Positions 1-9,721 of a stretch of 64,000 bases of DNA are shown piece after piece. This stretch comes from Bacteroidota bacterium (GTDB lineage Bacteria > Bacteroidota > Bacteroidia > Chitinophagales > Chitinophagaceae): NCBI GenBank assembly GCA_026391435.1, contig JAPLEJ010000050.1:1-64000 (forward strand). Reading direction: 5' to 3'. Position 1 is the stretch's first letter. Every line of letters starts with the position of its first letter. A program made the position numbers and the translations under genes. A model generated the notes under the pieces. That model worked only from the letters and a program-made list of their open reading frames with translations, made no database searches and had not been told where the DNA came from.

Positions 1-24
1 CATTTAGCACCAACTAAAAAATAA
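1..24 (+). CDS. Possible 3' end of an upstream gene (partial)
   Basis: Frame 1 is open from the window edge and reads HLAPTKK then stop at 22-24, four bases before the M16-family gene. M16 'RY' subunits are commonly encoded directly after a catalytic HxxEH subunit, so this may be the tail of that partner. Only seven codons are visible, so this is a guess from position, not from sequence similarity. Confidence 0.3.
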   Translation, partial: HLAPTKK

Positions 25-28
25 TTTT

Positions 29-2095
29 ATGAAAAAACTGATATACTTTACTTTAATGATGTTGCCATTATTTGGAATGGCACAATCTATTGATCGAACA
101 AAAGCACCTGTGCCGGGTAAAGCGCCCCTGATTCAAGTGGGGAACCCTATTAAATTTACCTTGGCAAATGGCTTACAAATTTTTGTTGTAAAAAATACAA
201 AACTACCTCAGGTGAGTGCCACCCTTGCATTTGATTATGATGGTTTTGAAGAAGGGGAGAAGGCAGGCGTAGCTGAAATAGCAGGCCAGTTATTGAAAAG
301 AGGTACTGTTTCTAAAACAAAGGCAGAACTAGATGAAGCCATCGAATTTTTAGGGGGCGGTATGTCTACTAGTAGTGCATCTGCTTCGATAAGTTCACTT
401 AAGACCAATTTCCCTGCATTGATGTCCTTATTGGCCGAAGTCGTTTTACATCCCGCACTTGCTACCAATGAATTGGAAAAAATTCGTAAACAAACTTTGT
501 CTGGTATTGAGTCAAATAAAGACGATGCAAATGCAATATCCGGAAGTGTTGTAAAAAAATTAGTGTATGGCGCCACACACGCTTATGGTGAAATGATGAC
601 CACTAAAACAGTGAATAATATTAGTATTAACGATGTTAAATCCTTTTTAAGTACTTATTGGAAACCCAATGCGGCTTATTTAGTATTTGTAGGTGATATT
701 GAACCTGCTTATGCAAAAAGTTTGGCTGAAAAAAGTTTTGGCGCTTGGGCAAAAGGAACGCTTGTTAAGCAGAATTTTGCAAAACCCAATTTACCTAATA
801 GTACCTATGTGGCTATTGTGGACCGCCCATCTAGTGTTCAAAGTGTCGTAACCATTGCTTCCACTGTGGATCTTTATCCTGGTTCTGAGAATGCAATTTC
901 AGGTTCTGTTATGAATAATATTTTAGGGGGTGGATTTTCAGGACGCTTATTTTCCAACCTTCGTGAAAAGCATGCTTTCACTTATGGCGCTTATTCATCC
1001 TTAAATCCAAGTAGACAAGTTGGGTTTTTTCAAGCAGATGCTTCAGTAAGAAATGACAAAACCGATAGTTCTGTGCAAGAATTATTGCGTGAAATCAATA
1101 TCATACGTAATGAGAAAGTGGGGGATACCGAATTGAGTCGAATGAAAAATTATTTATCAGGCAGTTTTGCTCGTGCATTAGAAAATCCAGCTACCATTGC
1201 CAATTTTGCTTTGACAGTGGCTCGTTTTCATTTACCTGCAGACTACTACCAAAAATATTTAACCAATTTAGCTTCAGTAGATGCAGCAAAGGTGCAAACA
1301 GCGGCTAAGTCGTTTTTGAATCCTTCCAAAATGCATATTATAATTGTAGGAAATGCAAAGCAAATTGCAAAAGGCTTGGAAAAATATGGCCCAGTTAGTT
1401 ACTATGATATAGAAGGAAATAAAGTAGCAGCGCCTACTGAAGTAAAAACAGATGCAAGTTTAACTCCTGAGGTGTTGATGCAAAAGGTAATAAATGCAGT
1501 AGGTGGCAAGGAAGCTTTGTCTAAAGTAACAGATGTTCAAATGAAAGGAACAGCAAGCATCCAAGGACAATCCTTAACAATGAGTAAAACTTTAATTTTA
1601 CCTGGAAATGTTTCGGCTAGTATGTCTATGGGTACTATGGCTTTAATGAAACAAATGGTAGTGGATGGTAAATATTCTGTAAGTCAACAAGGACAGCAAA
1701 TGCCGATCACTGATGATGTGAAGGAAGGATTAGATGAAGATGCAACAATCGCACCTGAACAATTATTTTTATCTAAGTCATATGGCCTAAAAATAGTGGG
1801 TATCGAAAAAGTGGATGGCAAGGATGCTATTGATGTCGAAGTGACCACGCCCTCTAAAAAAGTATCCCACCGTTTCTATGATGCAAGTACCTATTTATTA
1901 GTTAAAACATCTAAATCAGAGGAAGTGCCAGGTCGTGGAACAGTTACCCAACAAGAATTCTACAATGGATATCAAGTGGTGAACGGAGTTCAATTAGCAT
2001 CAGAAATGATTATTGATTTAGGACCTATGAAAATTAATATAAAATACAGCGATATAAAAATAAATCAAGGTTTAAAAACGAGTGATTTGAAATAG
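29..2095 (+). CDS. M16-family peptidase-like protein, non-catalytic (RY) subunit, secreted
   Basis: A 688-residue protein with an N-terminal signal peptide ending near MAQS (about residue 20). Residues about 36-240 and 240-450 form the two M16 (insulinase/processing peptidase) halves. The zinc motif HxxEH expected near residue 80 is replaced by AGVAEIAGQLLKRGT, so it cannot bind zinc in the usual way. The substrate-binding motif GRLFSNLREKHAFTYGAYSS of the partner subunit is intact near residue 310. In M16B families an active HxxEH subunit pairs with such an RY subunit; the partner is probably just upstream, outside the window. The last 220 residues resemble an outer-membrane lipoprotein-sorting (LolA-like) fold extension. 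Periplasmic, possibly membrane-associated. Confidence 0.88.
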   Translation: MKKLIYFTLMMLPLFGMAQSIDRTKAPVPGKAPLIQVGNPIKFTLANGLQIFVVKNTKLPQVSATLAFDYDGFEEGEKAGVAEIAGQLLKRGTVSKTKAELDEAIEFLGGGMSTSSASASISSLKTNFPALMSLLAEVVLHPALATNELEKIRKQTLSGIESNKDDANAISGSVVKKLVYGATHAYGEMMTTKTVNNISINDVKSFLSTYWKPNAAYLVFVGDIEPAYAKSLAEKSFGAWAKGTLVKQNFAKPNLPNSTYVAIVDRPSSVQSVVTIASTVDLYPGSENAISGSVMNNILGGGFSGRLFSNLREKHAFTYGAYSSLNPSRQVGFFQADASVRNDKTDSSVQELLREINIIRNEKVGDTELSRMKNYLSGSFARALENPATIANFALTVARFHLPADYYQKYLTNLASVDAAKVQTAAKSFLNPSKMHIIIVGNAKQIAKGLEKYGPVSYYDIEGNKVAAPTEVKTDASLTPEVLMQKVINAVGGKEALSKVTDVQMKGTASIQGQSLTMSKTLILPGNVSASMSMGTMALMKQMVVDGKYSVSQQGQQMPITDDVKEGLDEDATIAPEQLFLSKSYGLKIVGIEKVDGKDAIDVEVTTPSKKVSHRFYDASTYLLVKTSKSEEVPGRGTVTQQEFYNGYQVVNGVQLASEMIIDLGPMKINIKYSDIKINQGLKTSDLK

Positions 2096-2120
2096 TATTT
2101 AAATATAGTTTAGTATTCAC

Positions 2121-2159
2121 AAAAAAAGAGATCCATCAATTTGATGGATCTCTTTTTTT
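2121..2159. terminator. Bidirectional terminator hairpin
   Basis: A long stem with GAGATCCATCAA pairing to TTGATGGATCTC, flanked by A7 on the left and T7 on the right. It lies between the convergent M16 gene and the FadL-like gene and has a U-tract in either direction. Confidence 0.9.
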
Positions 2160-2194
2160 ATATTAAGTATTATTTGTAGAGTGAATAGGAGGTA

Positions 2195-3691
2195 TTAAAA
2201 TCGAATTCCGTATCCAATATTAAACATTAACTGATTCCCTTTAAAGGCTGCGTAGTAGCTATTTTTTTCAGATAAACGATAAGGGAAAATAGCATCTTTC
2301 ATCATGGTATTCATGATGGTTAAATCAATAAAGCGTTTTTCGGTTCGGTATCCTATTCCACCACTTAATACCCAATAGGACGCTTTTAAACTCTCATCCT
2401 GATAAGGTGAGCCATAAAAGGCAGTTCCTGCTCTAGCCATCCAATTACCATTCAATTTTATTTCAGAACCAATTTTAAAATTAAAATTATTTTTATAAAT
2501 ATTTTTAACGACCGCATTAAGGTTATTGTAATAAGCAACTACATCTTGATCATTGTCATTTGAATAAAAATGGGTACCTGCATAATTAATCCACTCTATG
2601 TCGGCACTTACAAAACCAAGAGGTTGTGTTGGCTTCGTAGGATTGGCGAAAAAATAACTTGAACTAACAATAACTTTAGAAGGGGTAGCCATTGAGTAAT
2701 CATAACTCAGTGGGTAATTAATATTTTTATAATTACTCATTAAGTCATACGAGCTTAAGCCATTCGGAAATTGATTACTGACCATTTCGGAATTGATTGC
2801 ATCCCTGAAATTTATAAATTGAGGGGTATGATAGGTAAAGCCAAAACGTAAATAAGGTTCTGCTTTATATATAACACCCAATTTTGCACCTAACCCAAAT
2901 CCTTTTGAACTCGTATTCTCATAAAAATCAAAATAGCCTTGTTCTCCAAAATAATTATTTTTACTAAAATTAATCATCGGCATTGTTAAGCTGGCTCCTA
3001 AGTATAGCTTGTCTTCCATGTTTCCGGCCCATCCAAATGCTAATTCATTATAGCTACCGCTAGTGACAACATCACTATTTTGATTTAATGCACCAATTGG
3101 GAGGGTGGTTCTATAATCAGTGATACTGCCATTGGCATCATAAATGGGGTTAACTAATTTGGAATGAATGGCTAGAGAACTACCATAAATAAAATTTTGT
3201 TGTGCATCCGTAAAGCTTGATCTGCTATCGTATAATTGATCTGCAAATTTTTCGGTATAACTACTGTAAGTATTTTTGCCACCAAAACTATAATGATTGT
3301 TATAGTCTGCAAGCTGGGTATAAGAAATCGAAAAGGCAGTGCTGGTCCATTTATTTCTTTTCTGCCCGTCGGCTAATACTATTCCTATATTTCCAAAATT
3401 AAATTTATTACTTGAAACAGTTTTGTTTGAATTGAAATAATCAATACTGTTTGATTTGTTTGAAAATTTTGTAGTGAATAAAAATTCACTTGATTTATAA
3501 AATCCCAAACCTGCTGGATTAATATGATTAGATGACATATCGCCTCCTAAGGATCCCATGGCACCACCTAGGGCATTGCTTCGGGGTGTTCCGTTAGGCG
3601 CAAACCATGACAATCTTAATATATCTTCAGGGTCTTGAGCAAATGCACTTATGCTAGATCCTAATAAAACAACAAATAATAATTTTTTCAT
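2195..3691 (-). CDS. FadL/OmpP1/TodX-like outer-membrane transport protein
   Basis: A 498-residue beta-barrel with signal peptide MKKLLFVVLLGSSISAFAQ. The mature N terminus has the conserved RSNALGGAMGSLGGDMSSNHINPAGLGFYKSSE pattern (start RSNALGG, end YKSSE). This is typical of the OmpP1/FadL family that Bacteroidota annotations often call hemin receptor. It ends in an aromatic barrel strand (NIGYGIRF). The family carries hydrophobic small molecules across the outer membrane; the substrate here is unknown. It is convergent with the M16 gene and downstream of the Gly/Asn-rich lipoprotein on the same strand. It is not PorV, which is shorter with a different N terminus. Confidence 0.8.
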   Translation of the reverse strand: MKKLLFVVLLGSSISAFAQDPEDILRLSWFAPNGTPRSNALGGAMGSLGGDMSSNHINPAGLGFYKSSEFLFTTKFSNKSNSIDYFNSNKTVSSNKFNFGNIGIVLADGQKRNKWTSTAFSISYTQLADYNNHYSFGGKNTYSSYTEKFADQLYDSRSSFTDAQQNFIYGSSLAIHSKLVNPIYDANGSITDYRTTLPIGALNQNSDVVTSGSYNELAFGWAGNMEDKLYLGASLTMPMINFSKNNYFGEQGYFDFYENTSSKGFGLGAKLGVIYKAEPYLRFGFTYHTPQFINFRDAINSEMVSNQFPNGLSSYDLMSNYKNINYPLSYDYSMATPSKVIVSSSYFFANPTKPTQPLGFVSADIEWINYAGTHFYSNDNDQDVVAYYNNLNAVVKNIYKNNFNFKIGSEIKLNGNWMARAGTAFYGSPYQDESLKASYWVLSGGIGYRTEKRFIDLTIMNTMMKDAIFPYRLSEKNSYYAAFKGNQLMFNIGYGIRF

Positions 3692-3773
3692 AATAATAAT
3701 TTTATTCCACTTGCCTGTTTTAAAATAATTTATTTCATTACTTTAAAAAAAGGAGGCCTCTATTTTTTAATGA

Positions 3774-4964
3774 TTACTGTCCACCAGATTTAGTTCTTGC
3801 ACCACCAATAAAGCCGCCACCGCCTGAGGAGCCTCCACTTGAACTATTTCCAGAACTTGCAGGGGCTGAATATGTAGGGCTACTGGAAGGAGCAGTTCGG
3901 AAAGGGGTGTTGTTTTGATTCGTATTTGAGTTATTCCTATTTGAATAATCATTGCTATTACTACTTCTAGCACTATTATTATTACTAATAACCGCTCTTT
4001 TTACTAAACTTCCAAAGCTACTTGATGGCGCAGCAGTATTGCTATTCGCATTGCCTCTTGCAAAAGGGCTACCTGAATTATTATTAGCGCTATTACTATT
4101 GCTATTCGTATTACCTCTTGCAAAAGGGCTACCCGCATTATTATTAACACTATTATTAGCATTATTGCTATTTACATTACGATAGCCTGATAATGAATTT
4201 GGACGAACACTAGGGCTGCTATTTGAATTATTAAAACTTGTATTTGAATTTTCTCTTACATCGCCCACTCTTTTAAACTGACCCGTATTTTTCATGTAAG
4301 GGTTTAAGTTGGTTCGGTTGGGTTGAACTGGAACGCGTTTCTCATAATTATTATAACTCATACCTCCACCATAACCACCTCCACCTCCGTAGATACCTCC
4401 ATATTGATAATAGCTACCATAAGGGTTCCAATAACCAGCGTAGTAAGGATTCCATCCGCCATAGCCAAAACCTCCGTAGCCAAAACTGCCATAGCCACCA
4501 AATCCACCATAACCAAAATCATTATAACCAAAGCCATATCCAAATGAACTATAAGGAGAATAGCCACCCCAGCCCATGGTGAATGAAGGCCCAAAAGGGC
4601 TATACCAAGATGATCCATAGTATCCAGTATACCAACTATTCCATCCCATATAGGAAGGATAAAACGAATTATTATAGCGTGGATCATTCCAATATCCCCA
4701 ATCATCAATACCACTCCATCTATTTCTATTGGCTACTTTTAATCTTAGATATCGGTCGTCCTGATAATTTTGATAATCTTGATAATCATCTTGATTTTCT
4801 TGTACTACTATTTCTTCGCTAGGTTTATTAGGTGTATAATATAAATCATCGCTTGCGATCGCTGTCGTTTGTTGTAAACTAGTACAACCTGTTACAAAAA
4901 AACTAATCATCACCATGCCAATGGCAAGCAGACGGAATAGAGGGTGGGTATTTTTTGTATTCAT
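3774..4964 (-). CDS. Gly/Tyr- and Asn/Ser-rich low-complexity lipoprotein
   Basis: I do not recognise a family. The ATG at 4964 is preferred over one 45 bases upstream because it gives a compact signal peptide (MNTKNTHPLFRLLAIG...) with lipobox FFVTGC near residue 27. The middle is Gly/Tyr/Phe/Trp-rich (many YGGFGYGG units). The C-terminal half is Asn/Ser-rich with two copies of a 20-residue unit containing GSPFARGN. The protein ends in a Gly/Ser linker and GGARTKSGGQ. Such sequence suggests a flexible, surface- or envelope-associated lipoprotein. The opposite strand shows long Leu-rich open frames, which are shadows of its Asn/Ser codons. Confidence 0.72.
   Translation of the reverse strand: MNTKNTHPLFRLLAIGMVMISFFVTGCTSLQQTTAIASDDLYYTPNKPSEEIVVQENQDDYQDYQNYQDDRYLRLKVANRNRWSGIDDWGYWNDPRYNNSFYPSYMGWNSWYTGYYGSSWYSPFGPSFTMGWGGYSPYSSFGYGFGYNDFGYGGFGGYGSFGYGGFGYGGWNPYYAGYWNPYGSYYQYGGIYGGGGGYGGGMSYNNYEKRVPVQPNRTNLNPYMKNTGQFKRVGDVRENSNTSFNNSNSSPSVRPNSLSGYRNVNSNNANNSVNNNAGSPFARGNTNSNSNSANNNSGSPFARGNANSNTAAPSSSFGSLVKRAVISNNNSARSSNSNDYSNRNNSNTNQNNTPFRTAPSSSPTYSAPASSGNSSSGGSSGGGGFIGGARTKSGGQ
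4041..4160 (-). repeat. 60-bp in-frame tandem repeat in lipoprotein gene
   Basis: Two adjacent 60-bp copies begin at 4041 and 4101 (each starts GCTATTCG on the + strand and contains CCTCTTGCAAAAGGGCTAC). They encode a 20-residue unit with GSPFARGN. A degenerate third copy follows at about 4161. Confidence 0.8.
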
Positions 4965-5004
4965 TTTGAGTCGTTTTTGGTTTTTATATGCCCTTGATTT
5001 AGCA

Positions 5005-5012
5005 TACATTTG
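5005..5012 (+). promoter_or_regulatory. Putative -7 promoter box for proS
   Basis: TACATTTG matches the Bacteroidota TAnnTTTG -7 consensus exactly. It would give a 5' UTR of about 85 nt before proS. No clear -33 TTTG is visible at the expected distance. Confidence 0.45.
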
Positions 5013-5099
5013 CTAGTATAAAGGTAGTGAAGTTTGATATATAGAGCGTTTTTCGTACTTCATTTGTTTTTATTTAAATTGTTAATATTTTTTTAAGAA

Positions 5100-6578
5100 A
5101 TGGCAAAGGAATTAAGCACAAGAGCACAGGATTATTCGCAGTGGTATAATGACCTCGTTTTAAAGGGGGAGTTAGCGGACTATAGCGCCGTAAGGGGTTG
5201 TATGGTCATCAAGCCATATGGGTACGCCTTATGGGAAAACATGCAAGCGTCTTTAGACAAAATGTTTAAGGATACAGGGCACCAAAATGCCTATTTCCCA
5301 TTATTTGTTCCAAAGTCCTTGTTTGAAGCTGAAGAAAAAAATGCAGAAGGATTTGCAAAAGAATGCGCTATTGTAACACATTACCGATTAAAGACGGATC
5401 CCAATAATAAAGGAAAATTGATGGTCGATCCTGATGCTAAATTAGAGGAAGAATTAATTGTGCGTCCTACCAGCGAAGCCATTATTTGGAATACTTATAA
5501 AACATGGATTCAATCTTATCGTGATTTACCAATTTTAGTGAATCAATGGGCGAATGTAGTCAGATGGGAAATGCGCACAAGGTTGTTTTTACGTACTGCT
5601 GAATTTTTATGGCAGGAAGGACATACGGCACATGCCACTAAGCAGGAAGCTATTGCAGAAACAGTTCAAATGTTAGATGTGTATGCTGACTTTGCTGAAA
5701 ATTGGATGGCCATGCCGGTAATTAAAGGCGTAAAAACTGCAAGTGAGCGTTTTGCTGGTGCCGAAGACACTTATTGTATTGAGGCTTTGATGCAAGATGG
5801 GAAAGCATTGCAAGCAGGTACTTCTCATTTTTTAGGACAAAATTTTGCAAAAGCATTTGAAGTAAAGTTTAGTGATAAGAATAATACCATGGATTATGTT
5901 TGGGCCACAAGTTGGGGGGTGAGTACCCGCTTAATTGGTGGATTGGTGATGACGCATAGTGATGATGAAGGATTGGTAATGCCTCCTCGTTTAGCTCCTA
6001 TTCAAGTAGTGATTGTTCCTATTTTTAAAGGCGATGAACAAAAAGCAATTTTGGATGAAAAAGTTAGTGGGATTGTAGCATCATTTAAAGCAGCAGGCAT
6101 TCGAGTGAAATATGATAATACAGATCACAATAGACCAGGATGGAAATTTGCAGAGTATGAATTAAAAGGGGTGCCCATTCGTATTGCAGTTGGGCCAAGG
6201 GATTTGGAAAACAATCAAGTTGAATTGGCACGTCGCGATACGAAGGAAAAATCTGCTGTATCTATGGATGGCTTAACCGAAACGGTGAGCGCCTTGTTAT
6301 TAGAAATTCAATCTAATTTATTGAATCGTGCAAAAAAATACAGAGATGAACACATTACTAAAGTAGATACTTGGGATGAATTTGTAAATGTATTAGATGC
6401 TAAAACAGGATTTATTTTAGCACATTGGGATGGAACACCGGAGACAGAAGAAAAAATAAAAGAATTAACCAAGGCCACTATACGTTGTATCCCTTTAGAT
6501 AATCCTTTAGAAGATGGGAAATGTATTTTAACAGGCAATGCTTCCATTCAACGCGTTTTGTTCGCAAGGGCTTACTAA
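5100..6578 (+). CDS. proS: Prolyl-tRNA synthetase (class II, short archaeal/eukaryotic-type form)
   Basis: Charges tRNA-Pro with proline in the cytoplasm. At 492 residues it is the short ProRS without the large editing insertion. Class II motif 2 is seen as [20 protein letters not shown] (about residues 158-177) and motif 3 near [21 protein letters not shown] (about 282-302). An anticodon-binding domain follows ([12 protein letters not shown] onward). The C terminus ends in the family-typical ...RVLFARAY. truB follows 18 nt later on the same strand. Confidence 0.97.
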   Translation: MAKELSTRAQDYSQWYNDLVLKGELADYSAVRGCMVIKPYGYALWENMQASLDKMFKDTGHQNAYFPLFVPKSLFEAEEKNAEGFAKECAIVTHYRLKTDPNNKGKLMVDPDAKLEEELIVRPTSEAIIWNTYKTWIQSYRDLPILVNQWANVVRWEMRTRLFLRTAEFLWQEGHTAHATKQEAIAETVQMLDVYADFAENWMAMPVIKGVKTASERFAGAEDTYCIEALMQDGKALQAGTSHFLGQNFAKAFEVKFSDKNNTMDYVWATSWGVSTRLIGGLVMTHSDDEGLVMPPRLAPIQVVIVPIFKGDEQKAILDEKVSGIVASFKAAGIRVKYDNTDHNRPGWKFAEYELKGVPIRIAVGPRDLENNQVELARRDTKEKSAVSMDGLTETVSALLLEIQSNLLNRAKKYRDEHITKVDTWDEFVNVLDAKTGFILAHWDGTPETEEKIKELTKATIRCIPLDNPLEDGKCILTGNASIQRVLFARAY

Positions 6579-6596
6579 GTTTTAAGTGATCATCTT

Positions 6597-7328
6597 ATGC
6601 GACAAAAACCCATCCCCGCTGTTTTATCCGCTTACCTTGATGGGAAAGTATTATTGATTGATAAGCCATTACAATGGACTTCATTTGATATCGTCAATAA
6701 AATACGATACATGATAAGGGTAAAGAAAGTGGGGCATGCTGGCACTTTAGATCCTTTAGCAACAGGATTATTAATTGTATGTACTGGAAAATTTACCAAG
6801 CAAATCAACGAGTACCAGGGTTTGGATAAGGAATACATTGGAACTTTGGTTTTAGGAGCTACTACTGCCTCCTATGATTTAGAAACCGAACCTGAAAATT
6901 TTAAATCGGTTGATCATTTGACACAGGATCAAATGATAGGCGCCACTCATTCCTTTGTCGGTGAAATATTACAAATGCCACCACAGCATTCTGCTATTAA
7001 AAAAGAAGGGATGCGCTTATATGAGTCTGCGCGAAAAGGAATTGAAGTGAAAGTAGATCCCCGAAAAGTAAACATTCAAAGTTTTGAAATCACTCGTATC
7101 AATTTACCTCATATCGAATTTAAAGTAGTGTGTTCCACTGGTACTTATATTAGAAGCTTAGTAAAAGATTTTGGAGAAGCTTTAGGGGTGGGGGCATACA
7201 TGAGTCATTTGCGACGCACTAAAATTGGTGATTTTAAAATAGAAGATGCCATTCAGTGGGAGGATCTAAAAATGGAAATTGATGCCCTTTTGGCAAATGA
7301 TGATTCCAATGAGATGTATCTAAGTTAA
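6597..7328 (+). CDS. truB: tRNA pseudouridine-55 synthase
   Basis: Isomerises U55 in the T-loop of tRNAs. The 243-residue protein has the TruB motif GHAGTLDPLATGLL (about residues 44-57) with the catalytic Asp in TLDP, and the second motif STGTYIRSLVKDFGEALG (about 180-197). It lacks the PUA-type extension of some homologues. It follows proS by 18 nt and is convergent with the TamL-like gene, with only 7 nt between stops. Confidence 0.97.
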   Translation: MRQKPIPAVLSAYLDGKVLLIDKPLQWTSFDIVNKIRYMIRVKKVGHAGTLDPLATGLLIVCTGKFTKQINEYQGLDKEYIGTLVLGATTASYDLETEPENFKSVDHLTQDQMIGATHSFVGEILQMPPQHSAIKKEGMRLYESARKGIEVKVDPRKVNIQSFEITRINLPHIEFKVVCSTGTYIRSLVKDFGEALGVGAYMSHLRRTKIGDFKIEDAIQWEDLKMEIDALLANDDSNEMYLS

Positions 7329-7335
7329 GGAAGTA

Positions 7336-9714
7336 TTAAAAAGGAAGTCCAATTCCAAATTGCCATGCATAGTTATTTACTCTGCTGCCATTTTGTTTTA
7401 TTTCAGACCATTTTAAATCATTAAAATCTAACCAGCCTTGATTGTATAATCGAGTAGGGTCTTTTAACTTCATAGCATAGTCAATGCGCACTATAAAATA
7501 ATTAAAATCAAAACGCAATCCGGTTCCAATTCCAATGGCTAAGTCCTGGTATAATCTATCAAGCCTAAATCCTGAATTAGGGTCCTGCTTTGTATCTCTA
7601 GCATTCCAAATATTCCCGATATCCATAAATAATGCAGAACCCACTTTGTAACTGCCCCACTGAAATAAAGGAAATCGGTACTCCACATTGGCTTCTAATT
7701 GCAAATCACCAAATCGATCAAAGCTTTGACTTTTAGCGCTAGTATCATAAAAATTAGAACTACCTAAACCTAATTGACGAAGTCCCCAAGCGCGCATGCT
7801 ATAAGGGCCACCCGCTGTAAATTGTTTGAAAAAAGGCAGCCTTCCGTTGGATGAGGTGTTATCACTATAATTATTTCCCCAGCCTCCCATGATCCTCCAA
7901 GCCAATTCGGTATAATCATATTTGTACAATTCCCTATACTCTGCTTCTAATTTAAAATAACGATAGATATTATTGTTTAAAGAAGCTAAGCCCAATAAAC
8001 CACCCGCTTCTTCAATACCAATTCGGAAATAGGTATTTTGATGAGGACGACTAAAGGAACTCCCTGTATTAATAAAATTTAAAGATTGACTGATGACATT
8101 CCCTTCATTGAATGAGGATCTTAAAAAAGGATTCAAGATCAAAAGGCTATCTAACTTCGAAAATTTATTAATTTGATAAAATTCAACATTCAATGGTTTG
8201 TATAACCATGTAATTTCTCTGCCTCCTTTATTTTTCTTCCATTCATAGCCCCAGCTGGTTGTAAACGATTTTAATTGATAGTAGTTGATTCGATCTATGT
8301 AGGCACTATTTAACGAAAAATTAGTGCGTGCATTATTGGTAGACTTACTTTTGGCGGAAGAAAATGGAATGATTAAGGAAGGGAAGCTATAAGTATGTCC
8401 CACATTCCATAATAAAGTTTGTGCTAGATTATCATTTGTATTTCCCACATTTAATTCTACACCCACTTTTAAATTGGTAATGGAGGGGATTGATTTTTTA
8501 GCAACGTTTTTATCTCTAAAAGTAAAATTGGTAGAAAGACCCAACAGATTGCCATCACTTAATTGTGATGTGTTTTTACTACCCTCAATATCAAAACTAA
8601 AACTATGACGCAATGCAGGGACTAAAAAGTAATGCAAATAAATACTATCATTTTTAATCGTGGTGCGACCATCTATTTGCTGCCAAGCGCCAAGACTACT
8701 ATAATTATTTAATGTTTTGTAATATAAATTTTCATTAAACAAGTCGCCTTTTTTAATAAAGGTTTGATGTTCAAACAAACTTGATTTAAATTTAGACTGT
8801 GTAAAGGAATGCACAAATTCCCCCTTGACTTCTTGAAAAGGCGGAGGGTTGACTAAAATGCTATCTGGATTATCAGATAACTTTAAATCACTGTAAAATA
8901 ATTGTTGACCAATAGGGTATTGTTGGGTGATGGGCCCCGAACTATTTCTGAGCTGAATGCTTACTTTCCAACTTGGATTTTGGCCATTCGTCAATGTTGC
9001 CGAAGTTACCTGATTAATTTGAGCAAGGGGGTCTAAATTTAATTGCATTAATTTTTGATCAATCGTATCCACTTCGGCAAATATTTTTTCCTTGGTAAAA
9101 TAATAGAAACCTTCCGATCTAAATAAGGCTACTAATCTGTCAAGTTCATTATTGATGTTGTCATTAGAAAAGGGCTGCCCTTTTTTTAAATAAGATTGGC
9201 TAATATTTTTTATTGCAATTTCTTGAAGCTTTCTATTATTGAGTTGATAGGTAATGGTATCAAATAAGGTTTTCTTATTCAATTGCACTAGCATTGTAAT
9301 TCTTGCTCTCCATTCATCTCGCACCGTATCAATTTTCACTTGAGGGCTCAAAGCTGTTTGATGATATCCTTTACTGGCTAAAAAGGATTGCATGTATTGG
9401 ATGGTTCGAGGCAGTCGGTCTGGTTGATAGGCGATGGGTTGTATAATCGTATTAAAAACGCCAAACTGCCTAATTCGTTTTACCTTTAGGCTGTCGTCCC
9501 AATAGTTATTAAGTTCATTGTTTAAAGATTGTTGAAAGGCCTTGTTGTCGGCTCCCCTTATGATGATTTTATTGTCATAAACAAAAGTCGATTGCTTTGG
9601 GTAGTCATGTACCAATGCTTTTTTTACATCTGTACAGGCATTTAATAAAAATAAAAGGGGAACAAGATAAAATCTTGAAAAGAAACTAATATTTTTAATC
9701 CTCAGAAAAAACAT
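7336..9714 (-). CDS. BamA/TamA-family outer-membrane protein, lipoprotein type (TamL-like)
   Basis: About 792 residues. The start at 9714 is preferred because an ATG 27 bases upstream would overlap the divergent methyltransferase gene. The N terminus is hydrophobic and ends in a lipobox-like LLNAC followed by TDVKK. POTRA-like repeats follow (roughly residues 60-400), for example LLKKGQPFSNDNINNELDRLV-type segments. The last ~380 residues are an Omp85 barrel containing the GPYSMRAWG variant of the surface-antigen motif, ending ...AWQFGIGLPF. Lipid-anchored TamA homologues are characteristic of Bacteroidota and act in outer-membrane assembly. The neighbours truB and a SpoU methyltransferase are functionally unrelated. 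Confidence 0.82.
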   Translation of the reverse strand: MFFLRIKNISFFSRFYLVPLLFLLNACTDVKKALVHDYPKQSTFVYDNKIIIRGADNKAFQQSLNNELNNYWDDSLKVKRIRQFGVFNTIIQPIAYQPDRLPRTIQYMQSFLASKGYHQTALSPQVKIDTVRDEWRARITMLVQLNKKTLFDTITYQLNNRKLQEIAIKNISQSYLKKGQPFSNDNINNELDRLVALFRSEGFYYFTKEKIFAEVDTIDQKLMQLNLDPLAQINQVTSATLTNGQNPSWKVSIQLRNSSGPITQQYPIGQQLFYSDLKLSDNPDSILVNPPPFQEVKGEFVHSFTQSKFKSSLFEHQTFIKKGDLFNENLYYKTLNNYSSLGAWQQIDGRTTIKNDSIYLHYFLVPALRHSFSFDIEGSKNTSQLSDGNLLGLSTNFTFRDKNVAKKSIPSITNLKVGVELNVGNTNDNLAQTLLWNVGHTYSFPSLIIPFSSAKSKSTNNARTNFSLNSAYIDRINYYQLKSFTTSWGYEWKKNKGGREITWLYKPLNVEFYQINKFSKLDSLLILNPFLRSSFNEGNVISQSLNFINTGSSFSRPHQNTYFRIGIEEAGGLLGLASLNNNIYRYFKLEAEYRELYKYDYTELAWRIMGGWGNNYSDNTSSNGRLPFFKQFTAGGPYSMRAWGLRQLGLGSSNFYDTSAKSQSFDRFGDLQLEANVEYRFPLFQWGSYKVGSALFMDIGNIWNARDTKQDPNSGFRLDRLYQDLAIGIGTGLRFDFNYFIVRIDYAMKLKDPTRLYNQGWLDFNDLKWSEIKQNGSRVNNYAWQFGIGLPF

Positions 9715-9721
9715 AATACAG

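Noticed and set aside
29..2095. Active zinc protease
   Set aside because: The HxxEH motif is absent at the expected place.
4041..4160. CRISPR-like repeat
   Set aside because: The repeats are adjacent, in frame, 60 bp long and coding, with no unique spacers.
3952..4185. Leu-rich open frame on the + strand
   Set aside because: It is the antisense of the Asn/Ser repeat region of the minus-strand lipoprotein; codon bias and signal peptide favour the lipoprotein frame.
4323..4822. Several other open frames across the Gly/Tyr-rich lipoprotein
   Set aside because: Low-complexity codons leave other frames open by chance; none shows a start context or domain.
4985..5099. T-box riboswitch upstream of proS
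   Set aside because: Only about 115 nt, with no terminator hairpin or T-box consensus; T-boxes are not expected in Bacteroidota.
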